Assembly (NCBI GenBank): GCA_001599815.1
Contig: BCIA01000001.1
Location: 2,174,934 to 2,238,933, forward strand
Source: Furcasterigmium furcatum
Taxonomy: Eukaryota > Ascomycota > Sordariomycetes > Glomerellales > Plectosphaerellaceae
Direction of reading: 5' to 3'
DNA: 64,000 nucleotides
The notes beneath the pieces are model-generated. The model saw only the letters and a program-made list of their open reading frames with translations. It was not told the DNA's origin and did no database searches. Shown here piece after piece: positions 23,592-35,700 of this stretch. The position numbers and the translations under genes are program-made. Numbering within the stretch: the first letter of the stretch is position 1; the number at the start of each line of letters is the position of its first letter.

Positions 23592-26500
23592 ATGGATCAA
23601 CAGCAGCAGCAGCCGCAGCCGCCGCAGCAACAGGCGCCTCAGCAGCAAGCCCAGGGCCCGCCGACAGGTGGTGTCCACGGCCCTGCTGGCCGCCGGCTGC
23701 ACATTGCCCATCGACGAAGCCCCTCGGAGATGACGCCTCTCGTGAGCATGTTCCAGAACCCTGGTAGTAAGTGTCCCTTGATCATCCGCCTCCTCTGCCC
23801 TTCCAAACACACCAAGCGCTAACACTTGTCCCCTTCCCAGTGGAGCAGCTCGCCATCCAGCAACAGATCGAGCTCTTGCAGCAGCAACAGCAGCAGATCC
23901 AAGCTACTCAGCAACAATACATGAACATGGGAATGATGGCCCCCCAACAGCTCGGCCCTGGCGCTGCTTTCAATCCCTTGCAGCCCATGGGCGGCATGTC
24001 TCATCAGAATGCCTTCCAATTCCCACAACAGCTTCCACAGCAGAACGTCTCCATGGCCCCTCCTACCCAGCCTCTCTCTCACCGCCGCAACCAGTCGGCG
24101 CTGCCCAACATGGGCATGGGTCCTCCTCCTGCTCCCTCCTCCGGTGCTAGCGGCTCCGCCTTCGGCAACCTCGATGCCCAGCAGTCCAACCCTGGCAGAG
24201 AGAATGCTGGTGGCGGTCGAGGCGGCCGTGGAGGCGGCGGGGGTGGCCACCAGAGGCGACACTCCCTGGCCCTTTCCGACGCCAAGAAGGCTGCCGAACT
24301 CGCGCAGCAGAAGCGTACGACGTCCGGCTTCCAGTTCCCTGCCGCCCCTCCTGAGAATGGTGCCGAGGCCACCGCAGCTCCGGCTCAGTCCGAAGCGCAG
24401 CCCGCTCAGCCCGCCGCCCCTGGCATCGGTCGCGGCCGCGGAAGCGGTCATGGCCGCAGTCAGAGCATGGCGGTCGGTCGCGGTGGCGGCGGCATGGGCC
24501 GTGGCGGCCTTGATGCCAGTGCCAGCGACTTCACCCGTCGCGGCAGCGGCAACACCGGCCACGCCAGAACCGGCAGCCGTAACTTCGAGGGCAACTGGCG
24601 CACGCAGAACCAGAACCAGGAGCAGACCGGCGCGCAGGGCGGCCAGCAGCAGGGCTTCCAGCCTGGCCACCGCTCGCGCGGCTCTGTCAACCAGCAGTCC
24701 ATCTCTGGCTTCCAGTTCCCCAACCAGGGCCAGATGATGCAGATGCCCAACCAGATGCTGCCTTTCCAGATGTATCCCGGACAGGCCTTGAACCCCATCC
24801 AGCTCAACCAGATTCAGGCCCTGCAGCAGATGAACGGCCAGCCGTTCCTCGGCCTCCAGGCCAGCCAGCATGCCCCCGGCCAACTCGGCGGCAACCAGAA
24901 CCAGCAGCAGAGGAAGACCCTCTTCACTCCCTACCTCCCCCAGGCCACCCTCCCTGCCCTGCTCGGCGACGGCCAACTCGTCTCCGGCATCCTCCGTGTC
25001 AACAAGAAGAACCGTAGCGATGCCTATGTTTCCACTCAGGATGGTCTGCTCGATGCTGATATCTTTATTTGCGGTAGCAAGGATCGCAACCGTGCCCTCG
25101 AGGGAGACCTTGTGGCTGTCGAGCTTCTCGACGTCGACGAGGTCTGGGGACAGAAGCGCGAGAAGGAAGAGAAGAAGAAGCGCAAGGACATAACGGACAC
25201 CCGCTCCGGCTCGACCAACGGCCAGAACCAGTCCTCCAACACCGCTGATGACAACAACAATGCCGAGGGCGGCATCCGCCGACGTGGCAGCTTGCGCCAG
25301 CGCCCTACCCAGAAGAAGAACGACGACGTCGAGGTCGAGGGCCAGAGCCTGCTGCTCGTTGAAGAGGAGGAGATAAGCGATGATCACAAGCCCCTCTACG
25401 CCGGCCATATCGTGGCCGTCATTGAGCGTGTTGCCGGCCAGATGTTCTCCGGCACACTCGGCCTTCTGCGTCCCAGCAGCCAGGCCACCAAGGAGAAGCA
25501 GGAGGCTGAGAGGGCCGCCCGTGACGGCGGAAACAACCGTCACAACGACAACCGCGCCCAGGAGAAGCCCAAGATTGTGTGGTTCAAGCCCACGGACAAG
25601 CGTGTCCCCCTCATTGCCATCCCCACCGAGCAGGCCCCTAAGGACTTTGTCGAGAAGCACCAGGAGTATGCCGACAGGATCTTCGTGGCCTGCATAAAGC
25701 GCTGGCCGATCACCTCCCTGCATCCCTTCGGTACCCTGGTCGAGCAGCTTGGACGCATGGGCGATCTTAAGGTTGAGACCGATGCCCTGCTCCGCGACAA
25801 CAACTTCTCTTCGGATGACTTCTCCGAGGCCGTCCTGCGCAGCGTCGGCCTCCAGGACTGGTCCCTTGCCAAGGAGGACGAGGCGGTCCTCTCTCAGCGC
25901 CGCGATTTCCGCGATGAGAAGGTCGTCACCCTCGACATTGAAGGCTCCTCCGAGCTCGGCAACGCCATTCACGTCAAGGCCTGCCCCGATGGCAAGATTG
26001 ACATTGCCATTCATATTCCCGACGTCACTCATTTCGTCAAGCCGAACTCGCTGGTCGACCGCGAGGCCAAGAAGCGCGGCACCGCTGTTCACCTTGTCAA
26101 CCGGACGTGCGCTCTCCTGCCTCCTAAGATTGGCGGAGAGGTGTGCTCTCTTGCTCCCGGTCAGGAGCGCCTGACCGTCAGTATCGTCTTCCGCGTGAAC
26201 CCCCATAACGGCAGCGTTGGCGAGGACGATATCTGGATTGGCAAGAGTATCATCAAGAGCACTGGCAAGATCACTCTGAAGGAGATCGACGATGCCCTCG
26301 CCGGCCAGGCTGAGTGGAAGCACGAATCCATCCAGCAGAAGGACGTACAGATCCTGAACGCCGTTGCCGAGAAGTTCAGGGAGGCCCGTGTGGGTTCTGG
26401 CGATGAGCCCATCGCCCCCCTGCGTCTCCTCCAGCAGCTCGATGACGAGAACATCCCCGTGAAGCACAACATCTTCGACTCAACCAGTGCCACGGAGCTC

Positions 26501-27808
26501 GTCGAGGAGCTTGTGCACAAGGCCAACTCCTATGTCGCCCAGCGCATTGCCAAGGGCCTGCCTGAGAAGGCCCTCCTCCGTCGCCAGGGTCCCCCCAACC
26601 CTCGCCGCCTGCAGACTATCTCTGAGCGCATGAACGCTATTGGGTACGATTTCGACGTGACCAGCAGCGGAAACCTGCAGAACAGCCTGTTCAAGGTCGG
26701 CGACATGGATATCCGCAAGGGCATGGAGACTCTAGTTCTGAAGTCGATGCAGCGTGCCAAGTACTTCATTGCCGGCAAGACCATCCAGCAGCTGTGGCCC
26801 CACTACGCTCTGAACTCGCCTCTGTACACTCACTTCACCTGCCCCACTCGTCGTTACGCCGACATCATTGTTCACCGCCAGCTCGAGGCTGTCCTGTCTG
26901 AAGGCAAGATCGAATATGGCGAGGACCTTGAGAACCTGGTCAAGACGATCGAGTCATGCAACACGAAGAAGGATTCTGCTCAGAATGCGCAGGAGCAGAG
27001 CATCCACATCGAGTCCTGCCGTGAGATGGACAAGAAGCGCCAGGAGGTCAACGGAGATCTCATCACCGAAGGCATCGTCGTTTGCGTGTATGAGTCTGCG
27101 TTCGACGTTCTCATCCCCGACTGGGGCTTCGAGAAGCGTGTGCATTGCGACCAGCTGCCCCTGAAGAAGGCCGAGTTCCGCAAGGAGAAGCGGGTCCTAG
27201 AGCTGTACTGGGAGAAGGGCGTGCCCAGCTCTGCGTACGTTCCCGAGGATGAGCGTCCCAAGGCCGCTGCGTCCCAGAGGATGTCCAACGCGAGGGCTGC
27301 GGCCCGCCAGGCTGAAGAGGCCGAGCGTGCCCGCAAGGAGCGCGAGGAGGCTGCGCGCAAGCAGACGGAGACTGGCACCATCTCAACGGACGATGTCGAT
27401 GCTCTCTTTGATGATGACGAGGACAATGCCTCGGACATCACCGAGGCCATGGCCGGCGCCTCGCTTGCGGAGCGCCCCACCCAGAGCGTTCCCGGCTCGC
27501 CGACGCGCACCTCGTCCAACGCGAAGCCGCTGCAGCGCACCCGCTCCGACTCGAAGGTGCCCGTGTCGGAGGCTCCCGAGACACGCCTGTCGAACAAGGA
27601 GAAGTACCTCAAGCTGTTCAAGCTGCGCGAGGAGGGTGGCGAGTACATCCAGGACGTGACGGAGATGACCCGTGTCCCGATCATCCTCAAGACGGATCTC
27701 AGCAAGAGCCCACCGTAAGTCTTATCCCATTCCTGGCTTTTGTGCCCGATGCTAACATGGTGCGATAGTTGCCTGACCATCCGTTCCCTGAACCCCTATG
27801 CTCTGTAG
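23592..27808 (+). CDS. SSD1: Ssd1-family RNA-binding pseudonuclease
   Basis: Exons are 23592..23766, 23841..27714 and 27769..27808, giving 1,362 residues. The last exon adds only the final 13 codons, ending in NPYAL. The N-terminal third (residues 1-390) is disordered, with Q-rich tracts and RGG/glycine patches. It is followed by cold-shock/OB folds and an RNB domain (about 740-1080) and a C-terminal OB region. At 757-767 the usual RNase II acidic cluster is replaced (D757-I-E-G-S-S-E-L-G-N-A), so nuclease activity is probably lost, as in yeast Ssd1. Ssd1 binds 5' UTRs of cell-wall mRNAs and is controlled by the NDR kinase Cbk1 (COT-1 with GUL-1 in Neurospora). Five H-x-R-x-x-S sites and three FQFP motifs lie in the N-terminal region. 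Confidence 0.96.
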
Positions 27809-29839
27809 TGGCGATACCCCGATGCGATGCCATTTATGCGGCGAGGCTGAGGCCTAGCAGCATGATGGTTGCGGAGAAGATGAGATGAATGAGAAGTGGC
27901 GAAAAATTAAGAGGTACATACATACTTAATGAGAGGTCTGGGGGACGTAACATAGCAGTGATACAGAGCAGCCATCACACAGAGTTTGACGCGGTGGTGG
28001 TTGAGCTGAGAGGAGTGGACAGAGGAGGAGAATCGACTTGCATTGCATTTTTCACTGACATGATTTTGCTGGATGTTCTTGGTGACGATTGTGTCTTGCG
28101 CGTAGTATGTTGTGCGGAGTATAGGGTTGATGTGTTCTACGGAAGGGCGTGATGCCGATGTGGCGGCGGGACGGTCTGACATCCTGACAGATCCCGCGTC
28201 GGAGGCTGATTCCGGGAGAACTTGCCATGAGACCAGACCGAGCAGCCGGCACCGCCAATGCAGGGGAGAAGGGAATTTGGGGGCGAGATTTCGCGCGGCT
28301 GCGATGGTGACATTGATGCTACATGCCACGGGCATCACACAGGCTAGGGGGAATGAAGGGATCGTGAGCGCTTCTCCGTGCTGGATGTAAGCGCAGTTCC
28401 AAGCATTGGCATCTTGTTGATATCTCGAGTTTGTTCGCCTCGATGCTGTCGGTTGACCCTACGAGGCTTTCGGCGGCAAGGTTAAATGACGAGGAGCGAG
28501 ATCGTGAGACCAAGCGAGGGCTTGGATGACTTGGAGGCCGACGATGGTGAGGAGACGTTGAAACCTTTTGAGGGGCGGAGGGGCCGTGCAGGCCCGGGGT
28601 TTACTTGGTGCTGCGACGGGTGGCCGGGCGACCGAGTTTCGGGACCGTTTCGGGGGGTGGACCCGGACCACATTTGAAACGGCGCTCCTGGTCTTTTCGG
28701 GGGTTGGTGAAGCCGGTAGAGGAAGAGACCCAGAAATCAAGCTCATGCAGGGGTTTTCTCCCTCCTTATCCTCGGACTTACTTGAACATCCTGAGCGTGA
28801 CACTCTATCGGCGCCTGCAAGGGCACTTCGTCCCATCTGGGGTAGATCGCGACATGGTAGGGGGCACGTCATGCTTCATCTCCGCAGGGGTCTTTGGACG
28901 GATGATTGGTGTTCCTGAGGGTGTAAGTGGTGATGGGTGTTCCGATTCGCTGGGACAGAGGCAAACGAAACCCGTCCCGGAGGGTATAGCTTTACAGTCC
29001 TCGTGAGGAGGCATACATATCAGATCTGACCTCTGGGTCTCTGAGCAGGGGGCCCTAGCCTGAATGCCATCCCAACTCCTGCGTCCACATGGAAGCTCCT
29101 CGGCAGCCGGTAGGGGTGGTATCAGGGACGCACTGGGCCCCTGGGCGAGGGACACGGATGCTTAACGGGTGAGTTAAGACGCCGGGTTTAAACGCCATTC
29201 CCTCTCTGGCTGGACTGGCGTGCTGGAGACGCAGCAGCCATGGCCTCCCTGAAGCTGTCACAGTCGAGCCAGGGTGGCCGTTGTACCCGCGCCGGCGCAA
29301 ACGGCACCGCACGCGTGGGGTTTTCTGCGCTCGGGATGATCTCAAGCCGCATACGATCCCATCCGGGTCTTGGGCTTTCCAGTTGCAGGACCCCTCTCGG
29401 GACCCGGAAGGGCGGGGGGTGCCTCCTCTTCCGTGATGTCTACCCACCCATTGAGGCAGAGGGCTGCGACTATATTGTGCGCACGTCTCCCACCCTCCGG
29501 CCTGGTTTCATCTTTTCCTTCTCACCCTCAACCCGACTTCTCTTCTTCCAAACCAGCGTGTGTGTGCGTAGCGGCCTGTGGTCTGCTGTCCCTTCCCTTT
29601 ACTTTCTTCACTTCTACACACAAGCACTGGTCTGCTTCCACACCCGGACTCCTCACTACGAAACTCAAGCACTCGTTACGCCTGCTACTCTTGAGATTCT
29701 ATCCGGCTTTTTTACTCCCAACTTCTTTTTTAATTATTCAACCCGGGTGGTCCACGAGCAGACAAAAAGACAGCAGCGCTGGTCTGGATAACGCAACGAA
29801 CCGACAAGGAAAAAGACGGACAGATCAAAATCAGCAAAG
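27809..29839. other. 2-kb intergenic region upstream of the ferritin-like gene
   Basis: No supportable gene. The last 350 bases (about 29490-29839) are pyrimidine-rich and probably hold the promoter and leader of the Rds1-like gene. Short open frames on both strands have no domain similarity I recognise. Confidence 0.55.
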
Positions 29840-30861
29840 ATGCCTTTCACCATGAAGACTGCGGTCGTTGCCGCGCTGGCGACTCTGGCTACGGCGATGC
29901 CCTCGGGCCCGAAGCTCAACTCGGAGCAGATGAAGCTGTATCAGCTGGCGAGGAGACAAAACGAGGGAGCGCAGCAAAGTGGCCTGACAGATATTGATAT
30001 CCTGCAATTGTGAGTCTATTTGAAACGGGCTGGCCTCGAGAATCGCCTCAGAACTAACAAAAGCACCTCAGCGCTCTCACTCTCGAGTGGCTCGAAGGCA
30101 CGTTCTACCAGCAGGGCTTCGCCCAGTTCCCGCCGGAGCAGTTCGCTGCCCTCGGCCTCAGCCAGCTGGAGATCAACGATCTCATCCAGGTCGGTGCGAC
30201 GGAATTCTCCCACGTCACGTTCCTGCAGTCCGCCATCGCCCAGGCCGGCACCCAGCCCGTCCAGCCGTGCCAGTACAACTTTGGCTTCACGGACGCCGCC
30301 GGCATGGTTGGCACAGCTGCCATCCTCGAGAGCGTCGGCGTCTCCGCTTACCTCGGCGCCGCTCCCCTGATCGCGGACGCCGGCATCCTCTCCGCCGCCG
30401 GGTCCATCCTCACCGTCGAGGCGCGCCACCAGACCTTCATCCGCGCCGCGTCGCAGCAGGTCGCCATCCCCCAGGGCTTCGACACGCCCCTCGGTCCCCG
30501 CGCCGTCTTCTCCCTCGCCGCCCCCTTCATCGCCTCGTGCCCCGAGGGCTCGAACCTCGCCATCCAGGCCTTCCCTACCCTGACGCTCGCTGCCCCCGCC
30601 AACCCCGCCGCCGTCGCCATCGGCTCCACGATCCAGCTGCAGAGCGAGGCCGCCCCCGGCGCCGTGGCGTGCGCCTTCACCAACGGCGGCATCCTCCCCG
30701 GCGGCACGGCGTTCACGGCCTTCAACCCGGCCACTGGATGCGAAGTGCCCCAGAACCTGGCCGGCGTGACGTACGTGTCGCTGACCAACTCGGCGCCGCT
30801 GGACGGAGTGATCACGGATGCGATTACCGTCGCCGGACCGACGGTGCTGACCATCTCGTGA
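29840..30861 (+). CDS. Secreted ferritin-like domain protein, Rds1-like
   Basis: Exons are 29840..30009 and 30072..30861, giving 319 residues, or 315 if the ATG at 29852 is used. The intron has GTGAGT and CTCAG ends with a CTAAC branch site. The N-terminus (KTAVVAALATLATAMPSG) is a typical signal peptide with likely cleavage after ATA. Residues about 57-190 match the fungal Ferritin_2 fold: FALTLEWLEGTFYQQGF carries the first helix glutamates, and VEARHQTFIR carries the later E/H metal-ligand helix. S. pombe Rds1 is induced by stress and starvation; the enzymatic function, if any, is unknown. The C-terminal third is rich in A, P, T and G. Fold assignment is firm, biochemical role open. Confidence 0.88.
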
Positions 30862-32756
30862 GCGCTTCCCGTCCAGCGAGGGTGGTGATGCCTACGCCGC
30901 GCCGGCGGCGGGGCTGGCGATGAGAGGAGACAGGGGAAAGCGTAAGGGGAAACGAGGATGGATCGAGGGGCGGGTAATGGGTTCACGTGAAGTTGTTGGA
31001 GATGCCCTTCTTCCCATCCTCCTCTTCTCTTTTTCCTCTCTTTGTCGCCTCTCCGATGCCTTCGGCAGCTTGTCGCCAGCCCCGGTTCGGCATAATTAAT
31101 CAGAAAACCCAATCCAAGGCTCTTCCGACCCCGCAAAACCTCCCTTTTCTACTTTGTTTCTCTTCTCTTCCTTCCTTTACTACGGCGATTTTTGTATACA
31201 CCTCGGCCCGGGGACTGGACAGTCCTGCTGTGTCCGATTAGATGTGGAGGAGGACGGCCGCCTATGATACCAGATGTTTTTCTTGACTTGTTAGTTGTAG
31301 CAGCAGCGTATAGGAAAGTCCCCGAGGGGATGGTAGACAAATAGCAGGCTTCTGCAGACCATGTGTTCTGGCCGTGAAATTTTTGCTTCGCCGTGGTGTT
31401 TGCGCGGAGTTCAGACATGATGGTCTCTGTCCCTCTGGAGTGGCACAAAGGCTGGGAATGTTCGAGACAGCGGCTCGGGCGAAGTCTCGGGAGAGGCCGA
31501 CCCGAGCGGAAGCGAACTCGGCAGCTCGGATTCGGGTTAGGTCATGCAACAGGAATGCGATAGGCTCAGGGAGCTGTTACCTGTAAATACCCGAGACGGC
31601 ATCTGATTCGTGCGCGGATTCCCCCAAAACGAGACTGCCACAAAAACGTGGCCAACGTGCGCCTCGACTCCGAACCGATGATGAATCATGAGGACAACAC
31701 GCGAGCATTCCAACCCGAGCCGGATTTGCTTATGGTAGGTTCGCACTATCAGGACCTAGCACAAGGCAGTCGAGTAGAGTGATGACCGGCCATTTCAAGT
31801 CCAGGGGAGGTAAGCAGGCAAGTCGTAAACTCCGCCGGAAAGCCGGCGGAGTCTCTCCTCTTACATCCGGCCCCATCTCAACACTTTCGGCTCCGACGGC
31901 AACATAGTTGCGAATAGGCCACAACTGGCGCTGTAGCCTAGAACATAGTGTTCGACAGCCTGCCAGCAGGCTACCACTGCATTCTAGATGAGCAATCGCC
32001 GGAGGGTTTAAAAGGCTGAGAGGAGCAAGAGAGTGCGGAGCGAGAGCAACAAGGCCCACACCATCGGCAAAGTCGGTGTCTGTCCAGTCCGAGGTGGAGA
32101 CGCTCAAGAGCGGCGCTAGCAAACCAGAGGACGGGGAACAACGGCGCATCACATAATCAGCGCCTTGGATGGGCAAACGGCAGCTGCGAGGGGACCGGGG
32201 GAGGGGACGGGAGATTGAGGTGGCCCTGGGTCCTGCCTTCGGTCCCGTGGAATAGGTAAATATCGAAACCCGCCGGGATTGCCTCCTCGACGGGCATCCA
32301 AGACCTGTACATACACCTCCATTCCAGTCATCATCTCTTCCCGTCTGCCATTGTTTGCCCGCTGTATTCTTGCCCCTCGACTCATGTCCAGTTTCAGGCC
32401 TGGTCCTCCCATCTGTCGTTGATCTTTTTTCGACTGAAGCGGCTTCTTACTTCCGCTTTCTTTCTGGTCAATGCTCAACGGCCTCGCTCGAGATCCGTGC
32501 TCGCAGCCCACCCGGCATCCGATTCAAACACACCAAAATCTCATTCATCTCATCATCTGATCGTCTTTGTCGTCGTCGTCCATCGATCTGTATCTGGATT
32601 GGCATGTTGCGACTGTCTTTGGCGACATAGCGCTTTGTACATCCGGGGACGGTACTAAGTACTAGACTCTCACTGTCGACATCGACCACCTCATCTTACT
32701 TAGTATACTAAGAGCCACAACGAAACACACACCCTAACCACGTCGTCTGCCTCACA
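30862..32756. other. 1.9-kb intergenic region, promoter of the ABC transporter
   Basis: No supportable gene. Pyrimidine-rich blocks near 31000-31200 fit the 3' flank of the ferritin-like gene, and 32300-32600 fits the transporter leader. The longest frames (minus strand, 31730..32176 and 32149..32511) look like chance frames. No clear pleiotropic-drug-response palindrome was seen. Confidence 0.5.
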
Positions 32757-35700
32757 ATGGCGGACAAGGGCGCCAACCTCGAGGACAAGGCGCCCGATCC
32801 CCTGGCCGCTGCTGTCCAGCCTAACAACCCCAATAACCCCGTCGGAAACTCCCCCGTCGTCCAGATCGACCAGGATGAGATCACGTCTCAGGATGACAGG
32901 AGCCTCGACGCCATGGACGAGAAGAAGACCGACTTGAAGCACACCAAGAGCCATGCCACCGACGCCAGTGTCGCACCCAGCACCACCGCCTCTAGACATC
33001 CAGTCAAGAAGCCGTGGTACAAGACGCCCAATCCTCTACGATGGGGCGCCATCCCGCCAGTTCCCCAGGAGAGGACCCCATCACGGGAATACAAGGCCGG
33101 CTTCTTCAGCCAGCTGGTCTTCCAGTGGATGAACCCTCTCATGACCGCCGGCTACAAGCGCCAGCTCGAACAGAACGACATCTGGACCGTCAACCCAGAC
33201 CGTGCCGCTGAGAAGCTCACCCTCAAGCTTCAGGCCTCCTTCGCCAAGCGCGTCGAACGTGGCGACAAGTACCCCCTCCTCTGGGCCATGCACGAGACTT
33301 TCGTCTTCGAGTTCTGGCTCGGCGGCATGCTGCAGGTCATGTCCACCATTTTCCAGGTCATGTCGCCCTTCACCCTGCGCTGGCTCATTCAGTTCGCCAA
33401 TGACGCCTGGGACGCCGCGCAGCGAGGCGAATCACCGCCTCCGATATCCCAAGGCATCGGCCTCGTCCTCGGCGTCACGGCGATGCAGGTCCTGCAGAGC
33501 TTGGGAACCAATCACTTCATCTACCGCGGTATGATGATCGGAGGACAGGCGAGGGCCGTGCTCATCAGCATGATCTTCGAGAAGAGCATGGTCATATCCG
33601 GGCGGGCCAAGGCCGGTGGTGCAGGTGAAGGCACGCCGCAGGAGGCCGGTGACGGAGAGAAGGGGGACAAGTCGAAAAAGGGGGCAGCAGATGGCAAAAC
33701 GGGCGACAATAAACCCGGCATCGCAGGAGACGGCGCTGGCTGGGGCAACGGCCGCATTGTCAACCTCATGTCCACCGACACTCACCGTATCGATCAGGCC
33801 TCGGCGCTCTTCCACCTCACCTGGACCGCGCCTCTGTCCATCATCATCACCCTCGTTGTCCTCTGCATCAACCTCGGCTACAGCGCCCTGGCTGGCTTCG
33901 CCCTCCTCATCGTTGGTATCCCTCTCCTGACTATGGCCATCCGCTCCCTCTTCCGGAGGCGCAAGGCCATCAACAAGATCACCGATCAGCGCGTCAGCCT
34001 TACCCAAGAAGTCCTCTCCTCTGTCCGCTTCGTCAAGTTCTTCGGCTGGGAGTCCTCCTTCCTCGACCGCCTCAAGGCCATCCGCAAGCGCGAGATCTAC
34101 AGCATCCAGGTTCTCCTCGCCATCCGTAACGCCATCAATGCCGTCAGCATGTCCCTACCCATCTTCGCCTCCATGCTGGCTTTCATTACGTACTCCCTGA
34201 CGGATAACCGCATGGCCCCCGCCCAAATCTTCTCATCGCTGGCCCTCTTCAACGGTCTGCGCATGCCGCTCAACATGCTGCCCATGGTTTTGGGTCAGGT
34301 CGTCGATGCGTGGTCGTCCGTGAAGCGGATCCAGGAGTTCCTCCTCGCCGAGGAGATGCAGGAGGACGTCGAGTGGGCTCCCGAGGGAGATAACGCCGTG
34401 GAGATGAAGGAGGCCAGCTTCACGTGGGAGAGGACGAAGACGCAGGAGAATCAGACAGGCGGTGCAAGCGTGACGAAAGCCGGCGAAAAGGGGGAGAAGG
34501 GAGAGAAGCAGCCTAAGCAGACGCAGCGCCCCGGATCGTCGGGAGACGCTTCGGAAGAGAGCACGCTGATCGAGGAGGAGAGGGAGCCGTTCAAGCTGCA
34601 GGGCATGGACTTCCAGATCAAGCGGGATGAGCTCGTGGCTGTCATCGGAACGGTTGGGTGCGGCAAGAGTTCCCTGCTCGCCGCTTTGGCAGGCGATATG
34701 AGGAAGACTTCGGGAGAGGTCGTGCTCGGCGCGAAGAGGGCGTTCTGTCCCCAGTACGCATGGATTCAGAACGCGACGGTCAGGGACAACATCCTCTTCG
34801 GCAAGGACCTGGACAAGAAGTGGTACGATTCCGTCATCGATGCCTGTGCCCTCCGACCGGACTTGGCCATGCTCCCCCAAGGCGACTACACCGAGATTGG
34901 TGAGAGAGGTATTACCATCTCCGGCGGGCAGAAGCAGCGTCTCAACATCGCACGGGCGATCTACTACGATGCCGATCTTGTGCTCATGGATGACCCTCTG
35001 TCGGCCGTCGACTCGCACACTGGTCGGCATATCTTCGACAAGGCCATCCTCGGACTCCTGGGCAACAAGTGCCGCATTCTCGCGACACATCAGCTGTGGG
35101 TGCTCCATCGTGTCGACAGAATCATATGGATGGATGCCGGCAAGGTCTTGGCTGTCGACACCTTCGATAATCTCATGAGGGACTCTCCGGAGTTTAGGCA
35201 GCTCCTGGAGACGACGGCCACCGACGACGAAAAGGACGAGGCTCCCGCTGCTCAGGCCGCCGAGGCCGACGGTAAAAACGACAAGAAGAACAAGAAGGGT
35301 GCCGCGCTGATGCAGCAGGAGGAGCGAGCCGTGGCAAGTGTTCCCTGGGCGGTGTACGACGCGTACATTCGTGCCTCCGGATCGATCCTGAACGCCCCAC
35401 TGGTCATATTCCTGCTTCTGCTCTCGTTGGGTGCGAACCTGATGACCGGCATCTGGCTCTCGTGGTGGACGGGTGACGAGCTCAACCTCTCGACGGAGGA
35501 GTACATTGGTGTGTATGCCGCCTTTGGCTTTGCGCAGGCGTTCCTCATCTTTGGCTTCTCCATCTGGCTGTCCATCTTCGGCACGAGATCGAGTAGAGTC
35601 ATGCTCAAGAACGCCGTGACCCGAGTCCTCCGCGCGCCGATGGCATTCTTCGATACGACACCGCTGGGACGCATTACGAACCGCTTCGGCCGTGATGTCG

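Noticed and set aside
23819..26467. 882-residue open frame antisense to SSD1
   Set aside because: It is the mirror of a strongly codon-biased GC-rich gene. The translation is a monotonous Leu/Val/Ala/Gly string without domains.
28450..29160. Overlapping 100-140-residue frames upstream of the ferritin-like gene
   Set aside because: They overlap on both strands and lack motifs; probably promoter DNA.
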